Assembly (NCBI RefSeq): GCF_030656115.1 | Contig: NZ_JAUSOO010000080.1 | Location: 62,001 to 126,000 of the forward strand | Direction: 5' to 3' | Length of the DNA: 64,000 nucleotides | Origin: Hydrogenophaga sp. | GTDB lineage: Bacteria; Pseudomonadota; Gammaproteobacteria; Burkholderiales; Burkholderiaceae_C | In this document: piece by piece, positions 39,601 to 48,800 of the stretch | Numbering within the stretch: position 1 is the first letter of the stretch | Layout of the letters: each line of letters begins with the position of its first letter | Program-made: the position numbers and the translations under genes | The notes under the pieces: model-generated | What the model was told of the DNA's origin: nothing | The model's database searches: none | The model's input: the letters and a program-made list of their open reading frames with translations, nothing else

Positions 39601-41485
39601 AGACAACCTGGAGTTCAGCGCCACCTTCCGCACCGTGAAATGGGACGGTGAACTGGTGGCCCAGTACATCAACGTATCCGACGGCAGCACCCAGGAAGAT
39701 GTGATCTGGTCGGCACGCACCCGGCTGCAAGGGCGCACCGCGGCCACCAGCGACAGCCGCATCCTGTTCACCACCAGCGACACGTCCACGCCGGCCTACC
39801 GCGACCTCGCCTGGGACAACCTGTCGGCGACCGAAAAGGCCTGGTTCGAGAACAAGTGCAGCGGCACCGGGCTGCTGAGCCAATGCGTGTCCTTGACCAC
39901 CGAGCAGAAAACACTGCTCAACAACGGCGAAGCCATGCTCAAGTACCTGCGGGGCCAGCGCAGCCTGGAAAACGTAGAGATATCCACCGACAATTTCGTC
40001 GAGGTGCTTCGCCGGCGCGACTACGTGCTGGCCGACATCGCCGGCTCTCGCCCGTCCTACGTCGCCAGGCCCAAGCGCAACTACGGCGACGACGGTTATG
40101 CCAGCTTCAAGTCCACCCAAAGCGATCGGGAAGGCGTGGTCTATGTGGGCAGCAACGGTGGCATGTTGCATGCCTTCAACGTCAGTGACGGCCAGGAGCG
40201 CTGGGGCTATATGCCACGGATGGTCATGCCCAACCTCTACCAACTCGCCAGCACCGGCTACGGCACCGACCACCGCTTCTTTGTCGACGGCAGTCCCACC
40301 GTGGCCGACGTGCGCAGCTCGACCACCTCCGGCGGTGTGACCACGCATACGTGGCGCACCATTCTGGTGGGCGGAATGAACAAGGGCGGGCGCGGCTACT
40401 ACGCGCTCGACATCACCGACCCCGGCGATCCGCAACCCCTGTGGGAAATTTGCCACGACGCCACACTCTGCCCGCAGCGCAACGATGCCGATATGGGCTA
40501 CTCTTTCTCCGAGCCCATCGTCACCAAACTGCCCGCAGGCAGCCCCAACGCCGGTAAGTGGGTGGTGATCGTCAGCTCCGGCTACAACAACGTGTCGCCA
40601 GGTACCGGGCGCGGCTTTCTGTTTGTGCTTGACGCCCTGACGGGTGCGGTGCTGCACAAAATCGCTACCGGCGAAGGCACCACCACCACCCCCAGTGGCC
40701 TGGGCAAGGTGGCCGACTTTGTCACCAACCCCGACGTGGACAACACCGTCCTGTTGGCCTATGCCGGCGACTTGCTGGGCAACCTCTGGCGCTTCGATTT
40801 GGCCACCAACACGGCCGTCAAGCAGGCCGAACTCACCGATGCCTCCGGCACCAGCCAGCCCATCACGGCACGGCCTGAAACCGGCCAATGCGGCGACCGC
40901 AAGATGGTGTTCGTTGGTACCGGCAAGTACTTGGGCGCCTCGGACGTGGAAACGACCCAGCTGCAAACCATGTGGGGCATCAGGGACAGCAGCACGGCGC
41001 TGGGCGTGCTGCGCAGCAGCGACACCATGGTGCAGCAGACCCTCTCGGGCTCCGGCAGCACCTACACCGTCAGCAACAACCCAGTCAACCTGGCTGAGAA
41101 GAACGGCTGGTACGTCAACTTCGACCGCAACAGCGGTGAGCGCGTCAACCTCGATCCACTGCTGGTCAACAAAAACCTGCTGGTACTGACCAACCAACCG
41201 GTCTCCGACGGTTCAGCCGCCTGCGGCACCGGTGGCAAGGGTTTCCTTTATCAATTCTCGTACTGCACCGGCAGCTACCTCGCCAGCCCCAACGCACCGC
41301 AAGTGGGGGAACATATCAGCGACTCCATCGTCGTGGGCTTCACGCCCATTGGCTTGCCATCGGGCACGGTACCGGTCAAGGTCATCACCGCCGAAGGGAT
41401 CAAGTTGCCACCGATCCCGATCACGCAAGAAGGTGGCGCTGGCGGTGCCATGCGGCGTATCAGCTGGCGTGAGCTCATCGACTGA
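36653..41485 (+). CDS. pilY1: PilY1 type IV pilus tip adhesin/mechanosensor (operon 1, MIDAS intact)
   Basis: A very long protein of 1610 aa (1624 if ATG 36611 is used; I chose ATG 36653 because AGGAG lies six bases before it). It has a signal peptide ending AHA and a von Willebrand A-like domain with a full MIDAS motif NILFVMDDSGSMAWHFSPDY (DxSxS), interrupted by a large insert rich in Ser, Thr and Gly. A C-terminal PilY1 propeller follows (YVGSNGGMLHAFNVSDGQER, WRTILVGGMNKGGRGYYALD). The conserved calcium loop of the propeller is eroded (VTNPDVDNTVLLAYAGDLLG in place of DxNxDxxxD). It sits at the pilus tip, promoting adhesion, surface sensing and pilus extension. Confidence 0.92.
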   Translation: MTPSFERQTPKAYRRVTAPWWVAPLLALVALTAHAELTDLSDSPLANVSSTTQIKPNILFVMDDSGSMAWHFSPDYVTSASSTSLAPRYTGFLGDPPYMSAQYNLQYYNPRIRYLPPIGYDGGATQGSLSFPSQTRSQTTNWTQVRTDGFNQQNYSILHTNGNNKNLNQGVTSTQTNFNLAEGFPDRVYCTAAGDSVNDNDLCKTNNPGFLYAHGHSNLATGSYSVGESSSGTPKYRFGGPYYYNILPWEYCADAELTDCVQVTPGAAAPTGYPFEARVRWCSSATNAMKTTTTASECRGRRGPGFQTPRFSPQANASVAYGLITVDGNWCSGTSNSTACNAFTASIEEITIGGTTTGGTTVTPTTIIGNTDPSYVGSSSTRHEIMARAITAAINQHTGNPEYIACVGGGTSATDAPRCNQAPYSQLNLGTLGNNTVVVIAVNTLDGDVTDAVTDESRAGLNIAVTPNAAEGTMPAWGRINVSESGDGTGNISSVRVGPEGGPYTEILSGPLASNFTSSTSGNNTQKTNARRAAAQAICNRINALTATTGYRANTRDTVPSSPTSSINTTCDTSRQTVTIIAPTEQGETPNGWEILTTPTGTNTVILPVTVSGTALLRAGYTTPVIATTAGSIGAGAWPVSAFQRVSIVSTRTTYPKDPARTDCTTTTGVCTYDEEMTNFANWFTYYRTRNQMMKAATGHAFLSLGESYRLGFNTINNSSFNNTSGTRWASVQNLNSTQKSLFYDKVYGNSLSGGTPLRQALGRAGEYYAGTLSGANSPVQYSCQRNYSILTTDGYWNGSTADSKVNDADNVNNALLYCTRANGCYDGGLTSDRQTLSDVAAYYYRTDLRDDLVNNVPVTADDPNPAQHMTTFTLGIGVDGLMRYRKDYDTATDGDFYKIRTGATGCEWQSASAVCNWPIPTNDNDTAVDDLWHAAVSGHGRYFSAKDPTSLSEALAGTLNALQIKTGAAAASSTSTPNITQEDNLEFSATFRTVKWDGELVAQYINVSDGSTQEDVIWSARTRLQGRTAATSDSRILFTTSDTSTPAYRDLAWDNLSATEKAWFENKCSGTGLLSQCVSLTTEQKTLLNNGEAMLKYLRGQRSLENVEISTDNFVEVLRRRDYVLADIAGSRPSYVARPKRNYGDDGYASFKSTQSDREGVVYVGSNGGMLHAFNVSDGQERWGYMPRMVMPNLYQLASTGYGTDHRFFVDGSPTVADVRSSTTSGGVTTHTWRTILVGGMNKGGRGYYALDITDPGDPQPLWEICHDATLCPQRNDADMGYSFSEPIVTKLPAGSPNAGKWVVIVSSGYNNVSPGTGRGFLFVLDALTGAVLHKIATGEGTTTTPSGLGKVADFVTNPDVDNTVLLAYAGDLLGNLWRFDLATNTAVKQAELTDASGTSQPITARPETGQCGDRKMVFVGTGKYLGASDVETTQLQTMWGIRDSSTALGVLRSSDTMVQQTLSGSGSTYTVSNNPVNLAEKNGWYVNFDRNSGERVNLDPLLVNKNLLVLTNQPVSDGSAACGTGGKGFLYQFSYCTGSYLASPNAPQVGEHISDSIVVGFTPIGLPSGTVPVKVITAEGIKLPPIPITQEGGAGGAMRRISWRELID

Positions 41486-41519
41486 ACGCCGCCCGGCTTC
41501 GGCCTGGCGACGTTTGCCG

Positions 41520-42230
41520 ATGCGGCTACCGCTGGCTCTGGCCGTCTCGGTCTGGCTGCATGCGGCGTTGGTGGTGGTGTGGCTGGACTGGGCTCCCGCA
41601 AGCCTGCCGGGTGCTGCGGTGGTGTCGGGGGTTATTGCTCCCGTTGCGATAAACGAAAGTGCTCCGGTGTTGCGGATTCGGCTGCTGAACCCGCCCACCG
41701 AAAACGTATCGGTGGTGAGCCCCGAAGTTGAAAAACCGATGGATCCGTTGGCCGAGCCACCGTCCCGTCGGTCTTCACCGCAAGCGGTCCCTGAACCTGC
41801 GTCGCAGCACACATCGTCTGGTAAACCGGACGCTGGGGTCGACACCCTGCCTGCCGTCAGCAGCGCCATATCTGAGCTGGATGGCTTTGGCCGGATGACC
41901 GGGCGGTTTCTGGAGCGCAGCGAACTCAACCGCTTTCCGGTACTGAAAAGCCCGATACGCTTTGACACCTCGGGTCTTCGCCCTGAGGACTTGGGCTGGG
42001 GCCACGCTGACCTATGGCTCTACATCTCGGCCAAAGGACGGGTGGTCGCGGTGCGGGTAGACGGCAACAGCCTCAGCCCGGCTGCACTGAAGGTGGCATT
42101 TCACGGCGTTCGCGAGGCGAGCTTCATGCCAGGTTACGTGAACGGCCGACCGGTAGCGGCCAAAATCAAATGGCGTGTGATGGTCACCGCCGAAGGCGAT
42201 GTACAGGGGGCCGCAGGCCCCCCATCATGA
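41520..42230 (+). CDS. TonB-like C-terminal domain protein after pilY1
   Basis: A 236-aa protein starting at ATG 41520 (MRLPLALAVSVWLHAALVVV; a GTG at 41469 would add 17 residues and overlap pilY1). It has one N-terminal transmembrane helix of the TonB/TolA kind (VSVWLHAALVVVWLDW), a Pro/Ser-rich spacer (about 60-125), and a C-terminal TonB-like fold (HADLWLYISAKGRVVAVRVD, SFMPGYVNGRPVAAKIKWRV). No ExbB/ExbD gene is nearby. It follows pilY1 in the same operon. A role in energising or anchoring the tip complex is possible, but unproven. It ends overlapping the converging fimT by six bases. Confidence 0.7.
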   Translation: MRLPLALAVSVWLHAALVVVWLDWAPASLPGAAVVSGVIAPVAINESAPVLRIRLLNPPTENVSVVSPEVEKPMDPLAEPPSRRSSPQAVPEPASQHTSSGKPDAGVDTLPAVSSAISELDGFGRMTGRFLERSELNRFPVLKSPIRFDTSGLRPEDLGWGHADLWLYISAKGRVVAVRVDGNSLSPAALKVAFHGVREASFMPGYVNGRPVAAKIKWRVMVTAEGDVQGAAGPPS

Positions 42231-42779
42231 ACAAGACGGCAGCATTTCTCTCACAGTCCGTGGCCTGCCCGCGCTGTTGATGATGATTCGTGAAGACATT
42301 GCAGCGGCGGTTGTTTTTCGGCAAATGGTGATGCTTCCGGCCTGAAAAGCGCCACTCATGAGATGACTCGATCCTGCGCCTGAATACGAAACGTATTTCG
42401 CAACCGGTGTATTGCCGGCAACAACCCAGTTTTCAGGCAAAGCAGCCTCGATCAGCAGCACATGCTCACCTGGGTCAATTTGCGCATTGTTATTGGGATC
42501 AGAAAACACGATCCACCCCTGTGACCACGGGCCCTCGGAACTGCACGATTGTCCGTCTCGCGATTTGCAGATTGCCACCCGGGCATTTCGCTTGATTGCC
42601 TCACTTCTGGCCAACAACAATGTTGCCAAGAAATGGTTTGAGTAAGCCGAAAGACGGGTTCCATGACCAAAACCCGACAAACTGGGCACGGCCACTGCCA
42701 ACAGAATGCCCAGTACGGCGATGACAAAAAGAGACTCCACCAGCGTGAACCCATGCAACCGACTTGTTTTCACACCCAT
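42225..42779 (-). CDS. fimT: FimT/GspH-type minor pilin (operon 2, opposite strand)
   Basis: A 184-aa prepilin: MGVKTSRLHG|FTLVESLFV followed by IAVLGILLAVAVPSLSGF, then the GspH pattern FLATLLLARSEAIKRNARVA, SQGWIVFSDPNNNAQIDPGE and a C-terminal TICRKTTAAAMSSRIIINSA. The closing block with IIINSAGRPR is the FimT/GspH signature. It uses ATG 42777-42779. It is transcribed away from the second pilin operon, so it is not in line with it, unlike fimT of operon 1. Confidence 0.9.
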   Translation of the reverse strand: MGVKTSRLHGFTLVESLFVIAVLGILLAVAVPSLSGFGHGTRLSAYSNHFLATLLLARSEAIKRNARVAICKSRDGQSCSSEGPWSQGWIVFSDPNNNAQIDPGEHVLLIEAALPENWVVAGNTPVAKYVSYSGAGSSHLMSGAFQAGSITICRKTTAAAMSSRIIINSAGRPRTVREMLPSCS

Positions 42780-43114
42780 CACCTCGGAAAACGTGGAACA
42801 AAAAATCCGGATTTGAAAATCAAACGTTCGCACAACCCATTTTCGACGCCCTTTCCCACAGAACAGCAACAAACAACCCGCTTTGACTTTGAAGCAGCAA
42901 AGATTATTAATCCGAAGAAGCCAAAAACTCTTAGGCTCAGACACAACATCCCACAACTGTAGGATGCATTGGCAGCAATAAAGAAACCGAAGCGACCACG
43001 GCAGGAATTCTGGTTAAACTGGAAATGGGATCATTCAAGAGGCAGACCACAGCCGGCGTATGCTGAAGCTGCCCACCAACCAGAGCATTTTTTTATTCGA
43101 CTTCAACCGCTGGG
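42780..43114. other. Divergent intergenic region between fimT and pilE of operon 2, 335 bp
   Basis: A+T-rich relative to the window, with no gene. It must hold promoters for fimT (minus) and pilE (plus). I see a weak stem, CATCC-N10-GGATG at 42947-42966, and a T7 run at 43087-43093. No convincing -24/-12 sigma54 site was found by eye. Confidence 0.5.
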
Positions 43115-43552
43115 ATGAAAATCCAACACCCGCTTTCCATGAACACCCGACGCTTCAGACAGTGCTGTGGTTTTACCCTGATTGAGCTGATGATCACCGT
43201 CGCGGTCGTTGGCATCCTGGCCTCTATCGCCTTGCCCAGCTACCAGGATTACGTGCGCAAATCGCGCCGGGCCGATGCGCAGGCTTTCATGTACGAAGTC
43301 GCATCGCGCCAGCAACACCATCTGTTGGACCGGCGAATGTACGCCAGCACACTGACCACCTTGGGCCTGGTGGTTCCCCCCTCCGTTAGCGCTCATTACA
43401 GCATCGCATTGCCGACGGTGATGAACGACGCTCAACCCATGGGTTTCGTGCTTCAGGCCGCCACAAAAGGTGCCCAAGTCAACGACGCTTGCGGCACGTT
43501 GACGCTGAATGCACAAGGCGCTAAAGGCGCGGACAAAGATGGATGCTGGTGA
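43115..43552 (+). CDS. pilE: Type IV pilin-like protein PilE (operon 2)
   Basis: A 145-aa prepilin with leader [19 protein letters not shown], then [20 protein letters not shown] (the classic PilE helix end), an alpha/beta globular domain and a final loop [20 protein letters not shown] with a terminal CW, giving a typical D-region disulfide loop. It matches Burkholderiales PilE minor pilins ([15 protein letters not shown]). It is the first gene of operon 2. Confidence 0.92.
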   Translation: MKIQHPLSMNTRRFRQCCGFTLIELMITVAVVGILASIALPSYQDYVRKSRRADAQAFMYEVASRQQHHLLDRRMYASTLTTLGLVVPPSVSAHYSIALPTVMNDAQPMGFVLQAATKGAQVNDACGTLTLNAQGAKGADKDGCW

Positions 43553-43622
43553 GCACAGGATCACCCCTCCCTTGCGCGCAGAGAACCGTTTCAGAACGCT
43601 CCATGAAAAAGGCCGGACCGCT

Positions 43623-44186
43623 GTGACTTTGCACCCAAGACTTCAAACGCCAGCCCTTGCACAACGGGGCTTCCTGCTCATTGAAATTCTGGTTTCGCTG
43701 GTCATTGTTGCGTTTGGGTTGCTGGCTCTCGCCAGCTTCGTCGTTAAGGCCACAGCCCTTGCGGTCGACTCGGCACAACGCACACGGGCCGCAACGCTGC
43801 TCAGCGACATGGCGGGACGCATGGTTTCAAACAAAAACCACGCCAGCAGTTACATAGCCGCATCGCAACCGGGCTCCGGCTACGGCACCCCTGGCACCAC
43901 CACCGTCTGTCCGGGTACAGGCATGGCAGGCGCCGACCTGTGCAACTGGCACAACCTGCTGCAGGGTACCCACGACGCCCAGACCGGTGGCAATGCCGCT
44001 GCGCTGGGATTCCGAGGCTGCCTGAGCATGGATCCAGCGGCCCCCATCTTCACCATCACGGTCGCATGGGGCGCCACCACGCCCGCCGGGCGACCGAACA
44101 GCGAGTGCGGCAAAGACCAGTTCGGGGCCGATGAATACCGCCGGATTCTGCGCACGACCATCAGAATTCCGAATCTGACCAGCTGA
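43623..44186 (+). CDS. pilV: Minor pilin PilV (operon 2)
   Basis: A 187-aa prepilin if translation starts at GTG 43623 (AAAGG upstream); the frame is open to an earlier ATG, which would give an unusually long leader. The cleavage site is AQRG|FLLIEILVSLVIVAFGLL. The C-terminal domain has Cys residues and the PilV-type closing FTITVAWGATTPAG-N-x-C. It ends one base into the PilW start (TGATG), so translation is coupled. Confidence 0.85.
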   Translation: MTLHPRLQTPALAQRGFLLIEILVSLVIVAFGLLALASFVVKATALAVDSAQRTRAATLLSDMAGRMVSNKNHASSYIAASQPGSGYGTPGTTTVCPGTGMAGADLCNWHNLLQGTHDAQTGGNAAALGFRGCLSMDPAAPIFTITVAWGATTPAGRPNSECGKDQFGADEYRRILRTTIRIPNLTS

Positions 44187-45220
44187 TGCGAGCCATGAGA
44201 CCCCACCACCCTGCGCAGTACGGGCTCACGATCCGCATACGCTGCACAAGCGGTTTCACACTGATCGAGTTGATGATCGGCATGACCATCGGCCTGATCG
44301 TTTTGCTCGGACTGTCGGTCTTTTTCTCCTACAACTCGCGCAATCAGCACGATCTGGATCGCAGCATCATGCGCCTGGAAAATGCACGTTTTGCCTTGGA
44401 TACCCTCACAGAAGACCTGCTGCATGCAGGTTACTACGCCCGGCATGTCCCTGGAGACAGTCTTCACTTCAATGCCATCGTGCCCTGTCCGGCCTCGACC
44501 GCCCATCTGGGTTGGAACGCTGCTGCTACCGATATGCCTCCCGCCGTGGCAGGACTGACGGCAGACCCGGCGGATACCGCGCAGAAATGCCTGACGGGTC
44601 TGCGTGCCGGCACGGGCGTGATCACCGTGACCCACGCTGCAACCGGGGCATCAATGGCACCTCACAGCACGGTGGCGACCAACCTCTACATACAAACCAC
44701 CAGTTGCGCAGCCGACGTGGCTCGGGTCACGATCAACACGGGGCCCGCCAGCAACTTCACGCTGCGGAATACGGCTTGCAGCGCAGCCAACAACGTACAA
44801 CGCCTGTCGCAGCGCACCTATTTTTTGTCAACCTGCAGCAACTGCACCGGCAAAGACGGAATTCCGTCCCTCAAACGCGGTGAACTCATCGGCAACAGCT
44901 TCCTTGTTAACACCGTGGCCGAGGGGGTTGAGCAGCTCCAGTTTGAATACGGTGTAGACACCGACAACAACGGACAAGTTGACGAGATGCTGAGCCATAC
45001 GGACATCACGGGTGTTGCACCTTATGAATGGCGCAATGTGGTGTCCGTACGGATTCATATGCTCACACGGTCCACCCTGCCCGATCCCGGTCACATTGAG
45101 CAACGAACCTTCCTGATGGGCCCATTGACCCTTGCACCAGCCGATCTGCCAAGCGGCTTCAAGCGCACCCTGCTCTCAACCACCGTGCCATTGGTCAACG
45201 TGGCGGGCCGCCGAGAATGA
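44186..45220 (+). CDS. pilW: Minor pilin PilW (operon 2, with calcium-loop motif)
   Basis: A 344-aa prepilin: leader ends [21 protein letters not shown], then a long coil and beta domain. Near the C-terminus GVDTDNNGQVDEML contains a calcium-loop pattern D258-x-D260-x-N262-x3-D266. Such DxDxNxxxD loops are calcium sites in EF-hand and dockerin-like proteins. The first PilW has no such loop. It overlaps PilX by four bases. It forms part of the tip complex. Confidence 0.9.
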   Translation: MRAMRPHHPAQYGLTIRIRCTSGFTLIELMIGMTIGLIVLLGLSVFFSYNSRNQHDLDRSIMRLENARFALDTLTEDLLHAGYYARHVPGDSLHFNAIVPCPASTAHLGWNAAATDMPPAVAGLTADPADTAQKCLTGLRAGTGVITVTHAATGASMAPHSTVATNLYIQTTSCAADVARVTINTGPASNFTLRNTACSAANNVQRLSQRTYFLSTCSNCTGKDGIPSLKRGELIGNSFLVNTVAEGVEQLQFEYGVDTDNNGQVDEMLSHTDITGVAPYEWRNVVSVRIHMLTRSTLPDPGHIEQRTFLMGPLTLAPADLPSGFKRTLLSTTVPLVNVAGRRE

Positions 45221-45771
45221 TGAAGGGCCGTCGTCAGAAGCAGCGTTCGGACACAGAGCAAGGCGTGGTGTTGCTGGTCACCATGGTCTTCCTGTTGCTG
45301 TTTGCCATTGTTGCTGCAGCGGTGTTTCGCGGCTCCCAGACCAGCATCCAGGCGGTGGGCAATATGCAGTGGCGCGCTGAAGCCGTCAACGCATCCAACG
45401 AAGCGGTGGCCAGTATTCTCAGCGATTACAAAGGCTTCATCTTGCCCGCGCTGACACGCATGAACGCCGCAGGCAGACCCATTGGAACGTTTTTTTCCGA
45501 TGTCAACGGTGACGGCAAAGCCGATATTTTGGTGAATGTGGATGCTGTCGAGTGCAACTACGTGATCGAGGTGAAGCCGGACGACCTGGACCCCGACAAG
45601 CCAGAAGACCTGGCTTGCATGAACAGCTCCAACTTGGGTAGCACCTCGTTTTGCTCAGAAGTGCAGTTCTTTGTGACGTTGACAGCGACCGATTCGGTGA
45701 GTGCGGCCAACGTACAGATGGAGCAAGGTGTTGGCGTGCGGGTAAGCAGCGTTGAACTGTGCAAGTTCTGA
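45217..45771 (+). CDS. pilX: Minor pilin-like protein PilX (operon 2, with calcium-loop motif)
   Basis: A 184-aa PilX: N-terminus TEQGVVLLVTMVFLLLFAIV with no Glu5, then RGSQTSIQAVGNMQWRAEAV. It carries FFSDVNGDGKADILVN, an exact DxNxDxxxD loop (D95, N97, D99, D103). Fewer residues than the first PilX (232). The presence of the loop in PilX, PilW and PilY1 of this operon suggests shared calcium-dependent assembly or adhesion. Starts at ATG 45217 within the PilW end. Confidence 0.88.
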   Translation: MMKGRRQKQRSDTEQGVVLLVTMVFLLLFAIVAAAVFRGSQTSIQAVGNMQWRAEAVNASNEAVASILSDYKGFILPALTRMNAAGRPIGTFFSDVNGDGKADILVNVDAVECNYVIEVKPDDLDPDKPEDLACMNSSNLGSTSFCSEVQFFVTLTATDSVSAANVQMEQGVGVRVSSVELCKF

Positions 45772-45832
45772 GCCCCATGCATCCGCAGGCCCGCACCACA
45801 TCGTGGAACGAACCGCGAAACAACAACCAGCG

Positions 45833-48800
45833 ATGGCAAGAAACCCGGCGCAAATGACACACCCTACACGCATCAGGATACCCGTACCCAGGCTTCATGC
45901 TGGCACAGTGCTGCTATCGCTTGTGGCCGTGACAGCAGTATGGGCAGCGGACACCGACATTTATGGCCCTTCATCAAGCGCATCCCGAGCGCCCAACGTG
46001 CTGATTCACCTCGACAACACGGCAAACTGGTCGGCACAAAACAACGCTTGGAAGCCCGGTAGCGTGTACGGCAAATGCAAGGTGAACGACACGGATGGCA
46101 AGACCCCCTGCAAGGAGGCAATCCGTGAGATTTTCAAAGAAAACAAAGTGGGTGATCTCAAATGGCCGTGGGAGACCCACTTCAAGGAGTGGGAGAACAA
46201 CGAATCCCCCACCCAGGGACAGGTGCAGTTGCGAGCCTTGAAGTACGTGTTGAACAATCTGGTTTGCGACCCGGCCACACCCAAAACCACCATCCGTGTC
46301 GGTATTTCACTGTTTAACGGGGAAAAGGGCTCTGTGCGAAACAGCGGCGACCCCGTCGCGGTCATCCACCACGCGGTTCAGCCACTGGCGAGGTCTCCCA
46401 CAGACACCTGCGCCACACTGCTGGCAAAAATCGATAAGCTGGCGGCCAACATCAACGGCTCCGACTACAAAGCCCCAGCCGACGCCAACTACAGTGCGGC
46501 GGTGTACGAAGCCTTCAAGTACTTCGGCGGGTATACCAACCCCAACCTGGTGGCGACCGACACGGCAGGCAGTCCGGTGAGCCGCTCAGGGTATGGCCCT
46601 GGCCGCTTTGGGGCCGGCAAGACGCCTCTCGATGACCCGGCGGCCTTTACCGACAACGAACACACAACGTACAACCCGCCCACATCGAACTGCAGCGGCA
46701 ACTATTTGCTGCTGGTCGGCAACAGCTACCCCAACGACGAACCGCAGAGCGGCCCCTTGAGATTCAGCGGCATGGGCTACAGCCCAGTCACCCTATCGGC
46801 GACCCGTTCCGACACCAGTCGCCTGGCCGACGAATGGGCCTTTTTTGCCGCCCATACAGACACCCACCCGGCACTTGGTGTACAGCCCTTGAACACCTAC
46901 GCGATGAACGTGTTCCATGCCAAACCCGATGCCAGACAAACCAAACTGCTGAAGTCCATGGCCGCAGTGGGCAGCCCGGACAACGCTTATGTCGAGGTCG
47001 GCGGGGACCTGCTGAAACTCATTTCCGCATTTGAAGAGGTGTTTCTGAGGGTCTCAACCCAGGACAGCGTATTTGCTTCAACGGCACTCCCGGTGGCCAG
47101 CAGCGTCCAAGGCACCTTCTTGAACCAGGTGTACGTGGGCATGTTTCGCCCAGATGGCAACTTTCGCCCCCGTTGGGTCGGCAACATGCGCCAGTACCAC
47201 ATGGGATTCAACAACCATGCACTCACCCTGCTGGACGCCAACAACAAACCCGCCACCTCTGGCGGTTTCTTCGCCTCTACGGCCAGGAGTTTCTGGACCG
47301 ACAACAGCGTATTCTTTGACCTGAACCCCTTGGGAACACCGGCGAGCAGCAGCGACAACCCCGACGGCGCAGTCACTGAAAAAGGCGGTGCGGCGCAAAT
47401 GCTGCGCCAAACCAACATACACAACGCAAGCGCGCGCAAGGTCTACACCTTACCCGCCGTCCCAACCCGTGGGGCGTCCCTGTCCTCCTCGCCTTTTGAC
47501 ACCCACAACACGGGGCTATCGGCGGAGCTGGTCAACTGGGCACGTGGGGAAAACAATGTTCCCACCGGAGCGGACGGGCTGCATGCAGAGCAATTCAACG
47601 GCTCCTACCTGAACGGCACCACCGCAACACCGCTGAGCAACACCGGTGCGCGCCACAGCATGCACGGCGATGTGCTGCACACGACACCCACGGCGCTGAA
47701 CTACGGCGGCGGCGATGTGGTGGTTTACTACGGCACCAACGACGGTCACTTCCACGCCGTTGACGGCCGCAAGAGCGGCACCGGTGCAGGCTCGGAACTG
47801 TGGTCCTTCGTCCCTCGGGAGCATTACGAGTTGATGGAGCGCCTGCGCAACGGGGTACCTCGGGTTCAAACCCCGGAAAACAACGACTTGGGCGAACGCC
47901 TTTCGGCAGGTGACAAGCAACCGCGAACCTATGGCATGGACGGCCCTATCGGCAGCTATGTCCGCTACACCGGCAACACACTGACCGAAGCCATCATTTA
48001 CCCCAGCATGCGACGCGGCGGGCGCACCGTGTATGCACTGGATGTCACGGACAAAAACGATCCCAAATTCAAGTGGAAAATCACCGGTGGAAATTCCGGG
48101 GACTTTGCCACATTGGCACAAACCTGGTCCATGCCGCGCACCATGGCGGTAGACAATGAAGCAACGCCCAACCTGCTCACGGTGATGGGCGGTGGCTACG
48201 ACCCCGCCGAGGACAACAACACGTCTGGCGGTATCGGCCATGCGGTATTCGTCATCAACGGACGCACGGGTGCCCTGATCAAGCGGATTGACACCGATTT
48301 TTCGGTGCCCAGCGAAATCACGTGGGTCGACACCAACCGAGACGGCCGGCCTGACCGGCTGTATTTCGCCGATGTGCGCGGCAACCTGTACCGCATCGAT
48401 GTGCCCGCCAGCGGCAGTCTCGTGTCGCCCGCCACCTGGGACCTGGTAAAAGCCCACAAAATCGCTGCGCTGGAAGGCAAGGTGTTTTACCGGCCAGACG
48501 TGGTGATAACCAAAAATTACGCTGCCATCATGGTGGGCACAGGCGACCGGGAAAAACCCACGACAAAGATCACCAACAACCACTTCTTCCTGATCAAGGA
48601 TCCTCTGCAAAAACCGATTCTCAAGGCTCTGAGCCTCACAGATCTCACCAAAATCGCCATCGTCAACAACGCCACCATGGTGCCTGAGCCAACCACAGAC
48701 CGTGTCAATGAGAATGGCTGCTACATCCAACTGGCCACCAACGGTGAAAAAGTCATCAACGCACCGTTGACAGCGTCGGGCATGACCTATTTCGGAACCC

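Noticed and set aside
39164-41197. 677-codon minus-strand frame opposite pilY1
   Set aside because: Shadow of the propeller region of PilY1; no recognisable protein family.
45752-45832. TTG start for the second PilY1
   Set aside because: It would overlap PilX and put a long hydrophilic stretch before the signal peptide; ATG 45833 gives a normal leader.
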